Positions 33,980 through 41,949 of a DNA stretch of 64,000 bases are shown one piece after another; positions within the stretch are counted from its first letter, which is position 1, and each line of letters opens with the position of its first letter. The stretch is from M30B80 sp965656935 (lineage in GTDB: Bacteria; Pseudomonadota; Alphaproteobacteria; Rhodobacterales; Rhodobacteraceae). The notes beneath the pieces were generated by a model that worked only from the letters and a program-made list of their open reading frames with translations, searched no databases and had not been told where the DNA came from. The stretch is from positions 1 to 64,000 of the forward strand of contig CBFHMG010000006.1 of the NCBI GenBank assembly GCA_965656935.1, read 5' to 3'. The position numbers and the translations under genes are program-made.

Positions 33980-35122
33980 ATGTCTATTTTTGATTTTCTT
34001 TCAGGCCAGTTCATCGATGTTATCGAATGGACAGATGACACCCGCGACACGATGGTTTGGCGCTTTGAACGCCATGGCTACGAGATCAAATACGGCGCGA
34101 AGCTGACGGTGCGCGAAGGACAGGCGGCGGTCCTTATCCATGAAGGCCAATTGGCCGATGTGTTCACGCCGGGTCTCTATATGCTCGAGACCAATAACAT
34201 GCCGATCATGACCAGCCTTCAGCACTGGGATCACGGCTTTAAATCGCCTTTCAAATCCGAGATTTATTTCGTCTCCACCAATCGGTTTACCAATCTCAAA
34301 TGGGGCACGAAAAACCCGATCATGCTGCGCGACCCCGAATTCGGGCCGACCCGCATCCGCGCCTTTGGCACCTATTCCGTCAAGATCGACAATCCCGCCC
34401 GCTTCATGTCCGAGATCGTGGGCACGGATGGGGAATTCACCAGCGATGAGATCAGCTTCCAGATCCGCAATATCATCGTGCAGCAATTCAGCCAGACCGT
34501 TGCAGGATCAGGCGTTGCTGTGCTGGATATGGCGGCCAATACGGGCGAATTTGGCGGCATGGTCGCCAGCAAGATCTCTGAGACCATCGATCAATACGGC
34601 CTGAGCCTGCCCGAGCTTTACATCGAAAATATCAGCCTGCCGCCTGCCGTCGAAGAGGCTTTGGACAAGCGCACCTCGATGGGGGTTGTGGGGGATCTGA
34701 ACAAATACAGCCAGTTCCAAGCCGCAGAAGCCATGCGCGCGGCCGCCGATAACCCCGGAAGTGGCGGGATGGGCGCAGGGCTTGGCATGGGAATGGGCAT
34801 GGCGATGGCCAACCAGATGGCGGCCCAAGGCCCTTGGGGGGCTGCCCCACAGCAACAACAGCCTGCCGCAGCCGCCCCCATGGCCCCACCCCCGCCGCCT
34901 GTGGAACATGTCTGGCATATTGCTGAAAACGGTCAGACAAAGGGCCCCTATTCCAAAGCCGCGATGGGGCGTATGGCCGCCGAAGGCAGCCTCTCGCGTG
35001 AGACATTGGTCTGGACACCGGGTCAGGATGGCTGGAAGCAGGCCGAAGATGTGACCGAGTTGGCGCAACTCTTCACGGTTCTGCCCCCTCCTCCTCCGCC
35101 ACCACCGCCTGCCGCTGGCTGA
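33980..35122 (+). CDS. SPFH-domain protein with C-terminal GYF_2 domain
   Basis: 380 residues. N-terminal 'MSIFDFLSGQFIDVIEWTDD' is followed by the SPFH/YdjI-like fold ('AVLIHEGQLADVFTPGLYML', 'GTYSVKIDNPARFM', 'LPELYIENISLPPAVEEAL'). A Gly/Met-rich stretch (about 260-290) and a Pro/Gln linker come next, then a GYF_2 module 'VWHIAENGQTKGPYSKAAMG' at about 315-360 for binding proline-rich peptides. A short poly-proline end closes the protein. This is the 'virion core protein/YdjI' type SPFH family often found with a zinc-ribbon partner, as here. Role: membrane-stress scaffold, inferred. Confidence 0.85.
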   Translation: MSIFDFLSGQFIDVIEWTDDTRDTMVWRFERHGYEIKYGAKLTVREGQAAVLIHEGQLADVFTPGLYMLETNNMPIMTSLQHWDHGFKSPFKSEIYFVSTNRFTNLKWGTKNPIMLRDPEFGPTRIRAFGTYSVKIDNPARFMSEIVGTDGEFTSDEISFQIRNIIVQQFSQTVAGSGVAVLDMAANTGEFGGMVASKISETIDQYGLSLPELYIENISLPPAVEEALDKRTSMGVVGDLNKYSQFQAAEAMRAAADNPGSGGMGAGLGMGMGMAMANQMAAQGPWGAAPQQQQPAAAAPMAPPPPPVEHVWHIAENGQTKGPYSKAAMGRMAAEGSLSRETLVWTPGQDGWKQAEDVTELAQLFTVLPPPPPPPPPAAG

Positions 35123-35138
35123 ACGGAATTTTGCACCC

Positions 35139-36323
35139 ATGACCAGTGATACCAGCTTCCAAGACACCGATATTGTTAAGGAACATCACTTCCCTTGCGA
35201 CCAATGCGGCGCGGATATGCGTTTCGAGCCGCATCAGGGCAAGCTGATCTGCGATCATTGCGGCAATGAGGCCGAGGTCGAGATTGGCGAGGGCACGGCA
35301 GGCCCTTGGGGCGGCAATGCCATCCGCGAGCTGGATTTCGACGATGCGATCCGCAACCGCCTGCCCAAAGAAGAGATCGAGGAAACCCGCGTCACCCAAT
35401 GCCCCAATTGCGGCGCGCAGGTCGAATTTTCCGCCGATACCCATGCCGATGAATGCCCGTTTTGCGCCACCCCCGTGGTCACGGATACGGGCACCCATCG
35501 CCATATCAAACCCAAAGGGCTGCTGCCCTTCTCCATCGGGGAAGAGGCCGCACGCGATGCCATGACCAAATGGTTGGGGCGGCTGTGGTTTGCGCCCAAT
35601 GGGTTGCAGGAATACGCCCGCAAGGGCCGCAAGATGGAGGGCATCTATGTTCCCTATTGGACCTTTGATGCCGATACCCGCAGCGCCTATCGCGGCCAGC
35701 GCGGCACGATCTATTATGTGACGGTGTCAGCAGGCAAAGGGCGTACACGCCAACAGCAGCGCATCCGCTGGCATCGCACCTCAGGCCGCGTTGCGCGATT
35801 CTTTGATGATGTGCTGGTTCTTGCCTCCAAAAGCCTGCCCAAACGCTTCACCGATGCACTGGCTCCTTGGGACCTGAGCGCGCTTCAGCCCTATTCACCG
35901 CAATATCTCGCAGGCTTCCGCGCCGAGGGCTACACCGTCGAGTTGGAAGAGGGCATGGTCGAGGCGCGCCAGATCATGGATGCCCATATCGCCCGCGATA
36001 TCCGCCGCGATATCGGGGGGGACCGTCAGCGCATTGACCATGTGACTACCGATGTCTCGGATGTGACCTTCAAACATATCCTGCTGCCCGTCTGGCTGGC
36101 GGCCTATAAATATCGCGGCAAGAGCTTCCGCTTTGTGGTCAATGCCCAAACAGGCAAGGTCGAGGGCGAGCGCCCCTATTCCGCCATCAAGATCGCCTTT
36201 GCGATCCTTGGCGCGCTGATCGTGATCAGCATCGGGGCCTATCTCTATGCGCTCTATGGCGAAGGGGGCGGTGTAGCCACGGGATTTGCGCCGTCCACAG
36301 GCGGTCTACCGATCAATAAATAA
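35139..36323 (+). CDS. zinc-ribbon membrane protein (SPFH partner)
   Basis: 394 residues. Two zinc ribbons: CDQC...CDHC (about 20-43) and CPNC...CPFC (about 88-111). The middle domain has 'KPKGLLPFSIGEEAARDAM', 'RKMEGIYVPYWTFDA' and 'HILLPVWLAAYKYRGKSFRFVVN' with 'AQTGKVEGERPYSAIK'. A single C-terminal hydrophobic helix ('IKIAFAILGALIVISIGAYL', about 345-365) anchors it. The layout is that of the TFIIB-type zinc-ribbon family ('primosomal protein N-like') found next to SPFH-GYF2 proteins. It starts 16 bases after that gene and is likely in one transcript. Molecular function unknown. Confidence 0.8.
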   Translation: MTSDTSFQDTDIVKEHHFPCDQCGADMRFEPHQGKLICDHCGNEAEVEIGEGTAGPWGGNAIRELDFDDAIRNRLPKEEIEETRVTQCPNCGAQVEFSADTHADECPFCATPVVTDTGTHRHIKPKGLLPFSIGEEAARDAMTKWLGRLWFAPNGLQEYARKGRKMEGIYVPYWTFDADTRSAYRGQRGTIYYVTVSAGKGRTRQQQRIRWHRTSGRVARFFDDVLVLASKSLPKRFTDALAPWDLSALQPYSPQYLAGFRAEGYTVELEEGMVEARQIMDAHIARDIRRDIGGDRQRIDHVTTDVSDVTFKHILLPVWLAAYKYRGKSFRFVVNAQTGKVEGERPYSAIKIAFAILGALIVISIGAYLYALYGEGGGVATGFAPSTGGLPINK

Positions 36324-36402
36324 ACCTGCCTGACAAAAAGACTGGCAGCGCGATGCATTCAGCGTTACTCCCTTGGTCCGCAAGACTTCAAAGGATCAAA
36401 AG

Positions 36403-37329
36403 ATGCTGCTCTGCTGTGGTGAAGCCCTGATTGACATGTTGCCCCGCGAAACAACGCAAGGTGAACAGGCCTTTGCGCCCTATAGCGGCGGCGCGGTGTT
36501 CAACACGGCCATTGCGGCAGGCCGTTTGGGGTTGCGCACGGGCATGTTCACGGGCCTTTCAACCGATCTGTTTGGCCAAAGGCTGGCACAGGCGCTGGAT
36601 GATAATGGCGTCTCCTGTGCGCTCAGCGCACGCTCGGACAGCCCCACAACACTGGCTTTCGTGACCCTGACCAACGGGCAGGCAAGCTATGCTTTCTATG
36701 ATGAAAACACGGCAGGCCGGATGCTCTCGGAGGCTGATCTGCCCGCCGAATTGACAGGGATTGAGGCCCTGTTTTTCGGCGGCATCTCCTTGGTGGTGGA
36801 GCCCTGCGCGCGCGCCTATGAAGCGCTTTGCCTGCGCGCGGCCCCTGATCATCTGGTGATGATCGACCCGAATATTCGCACGGGCTTTATCCGCGATGAA
36901 GCCGTCTATCGCGCACGGCTTGACAAGATGCTGGCCGTTAGTGACGTGGTGAAACTCTCGGATGAGGACCTCGCATGGCTCGAAGGGCATGACGACCTTG
37001 AAAAAGGCGCGGCCTCGGTTCTGGCCAAGGGCGCAAAGCTGGCCTTGATCACGCAAGGGGCCGATGGCGTGACTGCATATTGGGATGGCGGCAGCCTGTT
37101 CCAAACCTCCGAGCGGGTCGAGGTGATTGATACTGTGGGGGCTGGCGATACATTCAATGCGGGCTTCCTTGCAGGGCTGTCGGATGCGGGCCTTTTGAGC
37201 AAAAATGCTGTGGCAGCAGGCCTGCCCGAGGATGCGCTGCGCAAGGCCTTGGCGCTTGGATCGAAGGCGGCGGCTGTGACCGTGTCCCGCGCGGGTGCAA
37301 ACCCGCCACGCCGCGACGAGCTGGCATGA
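36403..37329 (+). CDS. PfkB-family carbohydrate kinase (fructokinase-like)
   Basis: 308 residues. 'LLCCGEALIDMLPRE' and 'YSGGAVFNTAIAAGRLGLRTG' form the sugar-binding N-part. 'DTVGAGDTFNAGFLAGL' is the PfkB signature 2, with the catalytic Asp in GAGD. The pattern is closest to bacterial fructokinases (fructose to fructose-6-phosphate), but ribokinase-like specificity cannot be excluded. Its end overlaps dtd by 4 bases. The start at 36403 was chosen for the typical 'MLLCCGEALID'. Confidence 0.85.
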   Translation: MLLCCGEALIDMLPRETTQGEQAFAPYSGGAVFNTAIAAGRLGLRTGMFTGLSTDLFGQRLAQALDDNGVSCALSARSDSPTTLAFVTLTNGQASYAFYDENTAGRMLSEADLPAELTGIEALFFGGISLVVEPCARAYEALCLRAAPDHLVMIDPNIRTGFIRDEAVYRARLDKMLAVSDVVKLSDEDLAWLEGHDDLEKGAASVLAKGAKLALITQGADGVTAYWDGGSLFQTSERVEVIDTVGAGDTFNAGFLAGLSDAGLLSKNAVAAGLPEDALRKALALGSKAAAVTVSRAGANPPRRDELA

Positions 37330-37763
37330 GAGCACTTATCCAACGCGTCACCCGCGCCTCGGTCGAGGTGGACGGCGCGCTGATCGGGCAAACGGGCGCG
37401 GGCCTGTTGATCCTTGTTTGCGCCATGCAGGGCGACACGCAGGACAAGGCGGATGCACTTGCCGCCAAGATCGCCAAATTGCGCATCTTCAAGGATGAGG
37501 CGGGCAAGATGAACCGCTCGCTGCTCGATATCGCAGGCGGCGCGCTTGTGGTCAGCCAATTCACGCTGGCCGCCGACACGCGCTCGGGCAATAGACCCGG
37601 TTTTTCCAGCGCCGCCGCCCCTGACGAAGGGCGCCGACTTTACGAGCATTTCGCGGCCTCGCTGGCAGCGCTCGGCATCCCTGTTGAGACAGGTCTTTTC
37701 GGTGCAGATATGTCGGTCAGCCTTGTGAATGACGGCCCCGTCACTATTTCGCTTGAAAATTGA
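37326..37763 (+). CDS. dtd: D-aminoacyl-tRNA deacylase
   Basis: 145 residues. It removes D-amino acids mischarged on tRNA. The signature is complete: 'MRALIQRVTRASVEVDG', 'LVVSQFTLAADTRSGNRPGF' (the SQxT motif holding the chiral-proofreading elements), and 'VETGLFGADMSVSLVNDGPVT' with the Gly-cisPro-like NxGPxT motif. The start codon overlaps the kinase stop (ATGA). Confidence 0.96.
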   Translation: MRALIQRVTRASVEVDGALIGQTGAGLLILVCAMQGDTQDKADALAAKIAKLRIFKDEAGKMNRSLLDIAGGALVVSQFTLAADTRSGNRPGFSSAAAPDEGRRLYEHFAASLAALGIPVETGLFGADMSVSLVNDGPVTISLEN

Positions 37764-37805
37764 TCACTTCGCACAACAAATAGGCACTGCGATCTTGATT
37801 TAGTC

Positions 37806-37831
37806 TTGACGCAGAGCTGCTGCTAGCAGCT
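37806..37831 (+). promoter_or_regulatory. palindromic operator candidate upstream of the Anbu operon
   Basis: TTGAC at 37806-37810 is followed by AGCTGCTGCTAGCAGCT at 37815-37831, which contains the perfect 12-base palindrome GCTGCTAGCAGC (37819-37830). It lies about 50-75 bases before the first gene of the operon, where a repressor could overlap a promoter. No clear -10 element was found. Confidence 0.4.
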
Positions 37832-37879
37832 TTCCGCAAATTCTGGCTCGATGGCTGACAGCAGACGCTAAAGGGCCAA

Positions 37880-39307
37880 ATGAAAAAAGAGACCAGATTC
37901 TTCGATGAGATGTTCGGGCAAGGCGATGCCCCCCGACGCCCCTATCAATCCTATGATGCATGGTTTCACACCGAAGACATCAAGGAGCTTAAAAAGAAAT
38001 CCTCCGAAGCCGAGAGTTTCTTTCGCCGCACAGGCATCACCTTCAATGTCTACGGTCAGGATCAGGCCGATGAACGTTTGATCCCTTTTGACATCGTCCC
38101 GCGCATTATTTCGGGGCGGGAATGGTCACGGCTGGTGCGCGGCATCGAGCAACGCGTGCGCGCCATCAATGCCTTTCTCTATGATATCTATCACCGCCAA
38201 GAGATCATCCGCGCAGGCCGCGTGCCCGCTAATCTGATCGCGCGCAACGAGGCCTTCCTACCCGAGATGATCGGGGTCGAGCCACCGGGCGGCATCTATA
38301 CCCATATCGTGGGCATTGATCTGGTGCGCACGGGCGAGGACGAGTTTTTTGTCCTTGAAGATAATGCCCGCACCCCCTCGGGTGTCTCCTATATGCTGGA
38401 GAACCGCGAGACGATGCTGCAGATGTTCCCCGAATTGTTCAGCCGCGTCAAAATCCGCCCTGTCTCGGATTATCCAACGAAATTGCGCCGTTCGCTCGGG
38501 GCCTGCATGCCGATCAATGCCAGCTCCGACCGCTCCGTGGCCGTCCTGACCCCCGGCATCCATAACTCTGCCTATTTCGAGCATGCCTTCCTTGCCGATC
38601 ATATGGGGGTTGAACTGGTCGAGGGCACTGATCTGCGGGTCATGGATGGCAAAATCGCCATGCGCACCACGCGCGGCTACCGCCCGATTGATGTGATCTA
38701 TCGCCGTGTCGATGATGATTTCCTCGACCCGCTGAATTTCAACCCCGACAGTCTTTTGGGGGTTCCCGGCATTATGGATGTCTATCGCGCAGGCGGGATC
38801 ACGATTGCCAATGCTCCCGGAACGGGCATCTCCGATGACAAGGCAATCTATAGCTATATGCCTGATATCGTTGAATTCTACACAGGCGAAAAGGCCATTT
38901 TGCAGAATGTGCCGACATGGCGCTGCTCCGAGCCTGACGCGCTGGCCTATGTTTTGGATAATCTCTCGGATCTGGTCGTCAAGGAGGTGCATGGCTCGGG
39001 CGGCTATGGGATGCTGGTGGGGCCTGCGGCTTCCAAGAAGGAACTGGCCGCCTTCCGCGCCAAACTCAGCGCGCGGCCCGCAAATTACATCGCGCAGCCC
39101 ACGCTTGCGCTCTCGACCGTGCCGATCCTGACAAAGGCAGGGCTTGCCCCGCGCCATGTCGATCTGCGCCCCTTCGTGCTGGTCAGCCCGCAAGGTGTTG
39201 ATATCACGCCAGGTGGATTGACGCGCGTTGCCCTGAAGAAAGGGTCCTTGGTTGTCAATTCCTCGCAAGGGGGCGGGACCAAGGACACTTGGGTTTTGGA
39301 GGAATAG
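37880..39307 (+). CDS. circularly permuted type-2 ATP-grasp protein (Anbu operon)
   Basis: 475 residues. Characteristic segments are 'FFRRTGITFNVYGQD', 'IPFDIVPRIISGREW', 'AFLYDIYHRQEIIRAGRVP', 'FFVLEDNARTPSGVSYM', 'VVKEVHGSGGYGMLVGPAA' and 'VNSSQGGGTKDTWVL'. The last two hold the ATP-grasp Lys/Glu and Gly-rich loops in circularly permuted order. Such proteins form peptide-like bonds and are conserved with alpha-E, transglutaminase and Anbu genes. It is predicted to make a peptide tag or peptide product, which is unproven. First gene of the four-gene operon; spacing to the next is 3 bases. Confidence 0.88.
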   Translation: MKKETRFFDEMFGQGDAPRRPYQSYDAWFHTEDIKELKKKSSEAESFFRRTGITFNVYGQDQADERLIPFDIVPRIISGREWSRLVRGIEQRVRAINAFLYDIYHRQEIIRAGRVPANLIARNEAFLPEMIGVEPPGGIYTHIVGIDLVRTGEDEFFVLEDNARTPSGVSYMLENRETMLQMFPELFSRVKIRPVSDYPTKLRRSLGACMPINASSDRSVAVLTPGIHNSAYFEHAFLADHMGVELVEGTDLRVMDGKIAMRTTRGYRPIDVIYRRVDDDFLDPLNFNPDSLLGVPGIMDVYRAGGITIANAPGTGISDDKAIYSYMPDIVEFYTGEKAILQNVPTWRCSEPDALAYVLDNLSDLVVKEVHGSGGYGMLVGPAASKKELAAFRAKLSARPANYIAQPTLALSTVPILTKAGLAPRHVDLRPFVLVSPQGVDITPGGLTRVALKKGSLVVNSSQGGGTKDTWVLEE

Positions 39308-39310
39308 GGG

Positions 39311-40252
39311 ATGCTGGGAAAAACCGCAGGCGGCCTGTTCTGGATGTTCCGCCTTCTTGAGCGCTCCGAGAATACCGCGCGCCTGATTGAGGCGGGGTTT
39401 CGCATCGCACTTACGCGGCACGATGGGGCGGATGATGAATGGGCCAGTGTGCTGCAAACCGCCGCTGCCGCCACCGCCTTTTATGAGCGTCATGACCAAC
39501 TTGAGGCAGGCAAGGCGATTGATTTCCTATTGCGCGAGCCAAGCAACCCTTCCTCGGTGATGTCCTGCATCGCGGGAGCGCGGCAAAATGCGCGGCTGGT
39601 GCGCACGGCCCTGACCCGCGAGGTCTGGGAGGCCGTGAATGACAGCTATATGTCGCTGCGCGATGCCTTGGCCCGCCCTGTTGCGGATCGTAACCTGCCC
39701 GAGGTTTTGGGCCTGATCCGCCAGAACTCGGCCCTTGTGCGCGGCGCGCTGCATGGCACGATGCTGCGCAATGACGTGTTCGATTTCGCCCGTATCGGCA
39801 CCTTCCTTGAGCGCGCCGATAACACCGCGCGCATTTTGGATGTGAAATATTATGTGCTGCTGCCCTCGGTAAACCAGATCGGCTCCAGCCTTGATAATGT
39901 GCAATGGGAAACGATCCTGCGTTCTGTGGCGGGGCAGCGCTCCTATGCATGGCTCAACCAAGGCAAGGCCAATCCCAAAGGGATTGCCGATTTCCTGATC
40001 CTAGATGGCCGCATGCCGCGCAGTTTGAAATTCTCGGTGGCGAAAATGGTCACCAATCTGAAATATCTCGAGATTGAATATGGCGACCGCCACCCCAGCC
40101 AAGGCATGGCCGAGGCTTTGGATGATAACTTGCAGCGGATCACGATTGATCAGGTCTTTGAGGAAGGCCTGCATGAATTCATCACGGATTTCCTGAAAGA
40201 TCTGGCAGGTTTGGGCCTGCAGATCGAAACCGATTACCGCTTTTTAGGATAG
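39311..40252 (+). CDS. alpha-E domain protein (Anbu operon)
   Basis: 313 residues, nearly all alpha-helical. 'KTAGGLFWMFRLLERSENTA' opens the protein, and 'ARIGTFLERADNTARILDVKYY' and 'SVAGQRSYAWLNQGKA' are further conserved blocks with Glu-Arg pairs on both halves (the 'alpha-E' name). Function is unknown; it is nearly always beside the circularly permuted ATP-grasp protein. The end 'DFLKDLAGLGLQIETDYRFL' is typical. The stop is 14 bases before the transglutaminase gene. Confidence 0.88.
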   Translation: MLGKTAGGLFWMFRLLERSENTARLIEAGFRIALTRHDGADDEWASVLQTAAAATAFYERHDQLEAGKAIDFLLREPSNPSSVMSCIAGARQNARLVRTALTREVWEAVNDSYMSLRDALARPVADRNLPEVLGLIRQNSALVRGALHGTMLRNDVFDFARIGTFLERADNTARILDVKYYVLLPSVNQIGSSLDNVQWETILRSVAGQRSYAWLNQGKANPKGIADFLILDGRMPRSLKFSVAKMVTNLKYLEIEYGDRHPSQGMAEALDDNLQRITIDQVFEEGLHEFITDFLKDLAGLGLQIETDYRFLG

Positions 40253-40265
40253 GGAAGGACAGAAG

Positions 40266-41069
40266 ATGCGCCTGAAAATCCTGCACACCACCACCTATGC
40301 GTTTGAGCGCCCCGTCAGCTATGGCTTGCAGCAATTGCGCCTGATCCCCAAAAGCCGCCATGGCCAAGATGTGATCAACTGGCGCATGAGCGTGGAGGGC
40401 GGAACGCCTGAGACGGAATTTACCGATCATCACAACAATACTGTCTCGCTGATTTCCTTCGACCCCGAGGCAAGTGCCATTGTGGTGCATTGCGAAGGCG
40501 AGATTGAGACCAGCGATCTGGCAGGGGTTGTGGGCAAGCATGGCGGGTTTGTTCCGCTCTGGCTGTTCCAGCGCTCCACCGATTTGACGCGGGCGGGCGC
40601 GAATGTGCGCGGCTTGGCCAAAGGCCTCAAGGATGAGTTCGACAATGACCTGGAGCGTTTGCACGCCCTGTCGGCACGAATTCTGCAAGATGTGAAATAT
40701 GAGATCGGCACCACCCATGCCACCACCACCGCCGAAGAGGCGGTCGAGCAAGGCACGGGCGTATGTCAGGATCATGCCCATATCTTTGTGGCGGCTGCCC
40801 GCGCGCTTGGCAGCCCTGCGCGCTATGTGTCGGGCTATTTGATGATGGAAGACCGCGTGCACCAAGATGCAAGCCATGCTTGGGCCGAGGCCCATATCGA
40901 GGGGATTGGCTGGGTCGGATTTGATGTCTCGAACGGGATATCGCCCGATGCAAGATATGTCCGTGTTGCAACGGGGCTGGATTACACAGAGGCTGCACCC
41001 GTCTCGGGAGTGCGCTATGGATCAGGGACCGAGTCGATGAGCGTCGATATTCAGGTTCAACAACAATAA
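40266..41069 (+). CDS. transglutaminase-like protein (Anbu operon)
   Basis: 267 residues. N-terminal 'MRLKILHTTTYAFERPVSYG' is the bacterial transglutaminase N-domain. The core has 'GTGVCQDHAHIFVAAARALG' with the nucleophile Cys at about 163, then 'ASHAWAEAHIEGIGWVGFDV' with the catalytic His at about 202, and a downstream Asp in 'FDVSNG'. These give a full Cys-His-Asp triad. Such proteins are cysteine peptidases or amide-forming enzymes. With the ATP-grasp and alpha-E proteins it belongs to the Anbu-associated set, perhaps processing the peptide product. Confidence 0.9.
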   Translation: MRLKILHTTTYAFERPVSYGLQQLRLIPKSRHGQDVINWRMSVEGGTPETEFTDHHNNTVSLISFDPEASAIVVHCEGEIETSDLAGVVGKHGGFVPLWLFQRSTDLTRAGANVRGLAKGLKDEFDNDLERLHALSARILQDVKYEIGTTHATTTAEEAVEQGTGVCQDHAHIFVAAARALGSPARYVSGYLMMEDRVHQDASHAWAEAHIEGIGWVGFDVSNGISPDARYVRVATGLDYTEAAPVSGVRYGSGTESMSVDIQVQQQ

Positions 41070-41117
41070 ACCCTTGCCGGTGCAGGCTGCGCCGCAAAAG
41101 GCGTAAGGATAAGTGAC

Positions 41118-41858
41118 ATGACCTATTGCGTTGGTCTCAAACTGGATAGCGGCTTGGTGATGATGTCTGACACCCGCACCAATGCCGGCGTCGATAATAT
41201 CAGTGTTTTTCGCAAGATGTTCCTCTGGGAAGAGGAAGGCGAGCGCTCCATCACCTTGATGACGGCGGGCAATCTGGCAACGACCCAAGCCGTTGTAAGC
41301 CTGATCAATGAGCGCAGCCGCGCGGCGGATGAACGTGGCATCTTGTCGATCATGGAGGCGCCCTCGATGTTTCAGGTCGCCAAATTGCTCGGCGAAACCC
41401 TGCGCGAGGTGATCAAGAGCCAATCCGCCCCTGATGGCCCCGAGGCAGAGGCGACCTTTTCGGCGACTATGATCCTTGGCGGGCAGATCAAAGGCGGGGA
41501 GCCCTGCCTGTTCCTGATCTACCCCGAGGGGAATTTTGTTGAAGCCAGCGCGGATACGCCGTTTTTCCAGATTGGCGAGACGAAATATGGCAAGCCGATC
41601 CTTGTGCGCGCCTATGAGCGCGATATGAGTTTCGAGGATGCGGTGAAATTGCTGATGGTGAGCTTTGATTCCACCATCAAGGCAAATCTCTCGGTCGGGC
41701 TGCCGCTGGATTTGCATCTTTATAAACGCGAGACCTTCTCGCATGGACAGATCATCCGCATTGAAGGGGGCGATCCTTTCTATGAGATGATCTCGAGCGG
41801 CTGGGGCGAGGCGTTGCGCGATGCCTTCCAGAAGCTGCCCTCCTATCGGCTGGACTGA
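41118..41858 (+). CDS. Anbu-type proteasome-like protease
   Basis: 246 residues, the ancestral beta-subunit (Anbu) of the proteasome/HslV family. 'MTYCVGLKLDSGLVMMSDTRTN' places Thr2 as the N-terminal nucleophile after Met removal, and Asp18 and Lys33 ('ISVFRKMF') complete the Thr-Asp-Lys set. 'LMTAGNLATTQAV' is the family's Gly-rich loop. It assembles into a self-compartmentalised ring in known members. It is preceded by a 48-base gap from the transglutaminase gene, and a hairpin-like element follows. Its substrates are unknown. Confidence 0.93.
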   Translation: MTYCVGLKLDSGLVMMSDTRTNAGVDNISVFRKMFLWEEEGERSITLMTAGNLATTQAVVSLINERSRAADERGILSIMEAPSMFQVAKLLGETLREVIKSQSAPDGPEAEATFSATMILGGQIKGGEPCLFLIYPEGNFVEASADTPFFQIGETKYGKPILVRAYERDMSFEDAVKLLMVSFDSTIKANLSVGLPLDLHLYKRETFSHGQIIRIEGGDPFYEMISSGWGEALRDAFQKLPSYRLD

Positions 41859-41884
41859 ACGCGCGCGGGGTGATGCGCGTTTTG

Positions 41885-41920
41885 CCGCCTCCGGCGGAAG
41901 TATTTTTCAAGCAAAGATGA
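41885..41920 (+). repeat. dispersed intergenic element, copy 1 (possible terminator)
   Basis: GCCGCCTCCGGCGG hairpin followed by AAGTATTTTTC and CAAAGATGA. A similar 'GAAGTGTTTTTCAAACAAAGAT' block occurs at 48844. Both lie directly after plus-strand genes, so it may serve as a terminator for the Anbu operon. The hairpin is short but the T run is clear. Confidence 0.5.
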
Positions 41921-41949
41921 ATGAGCGCGGGGACCCGTTCGGTCTGCCG

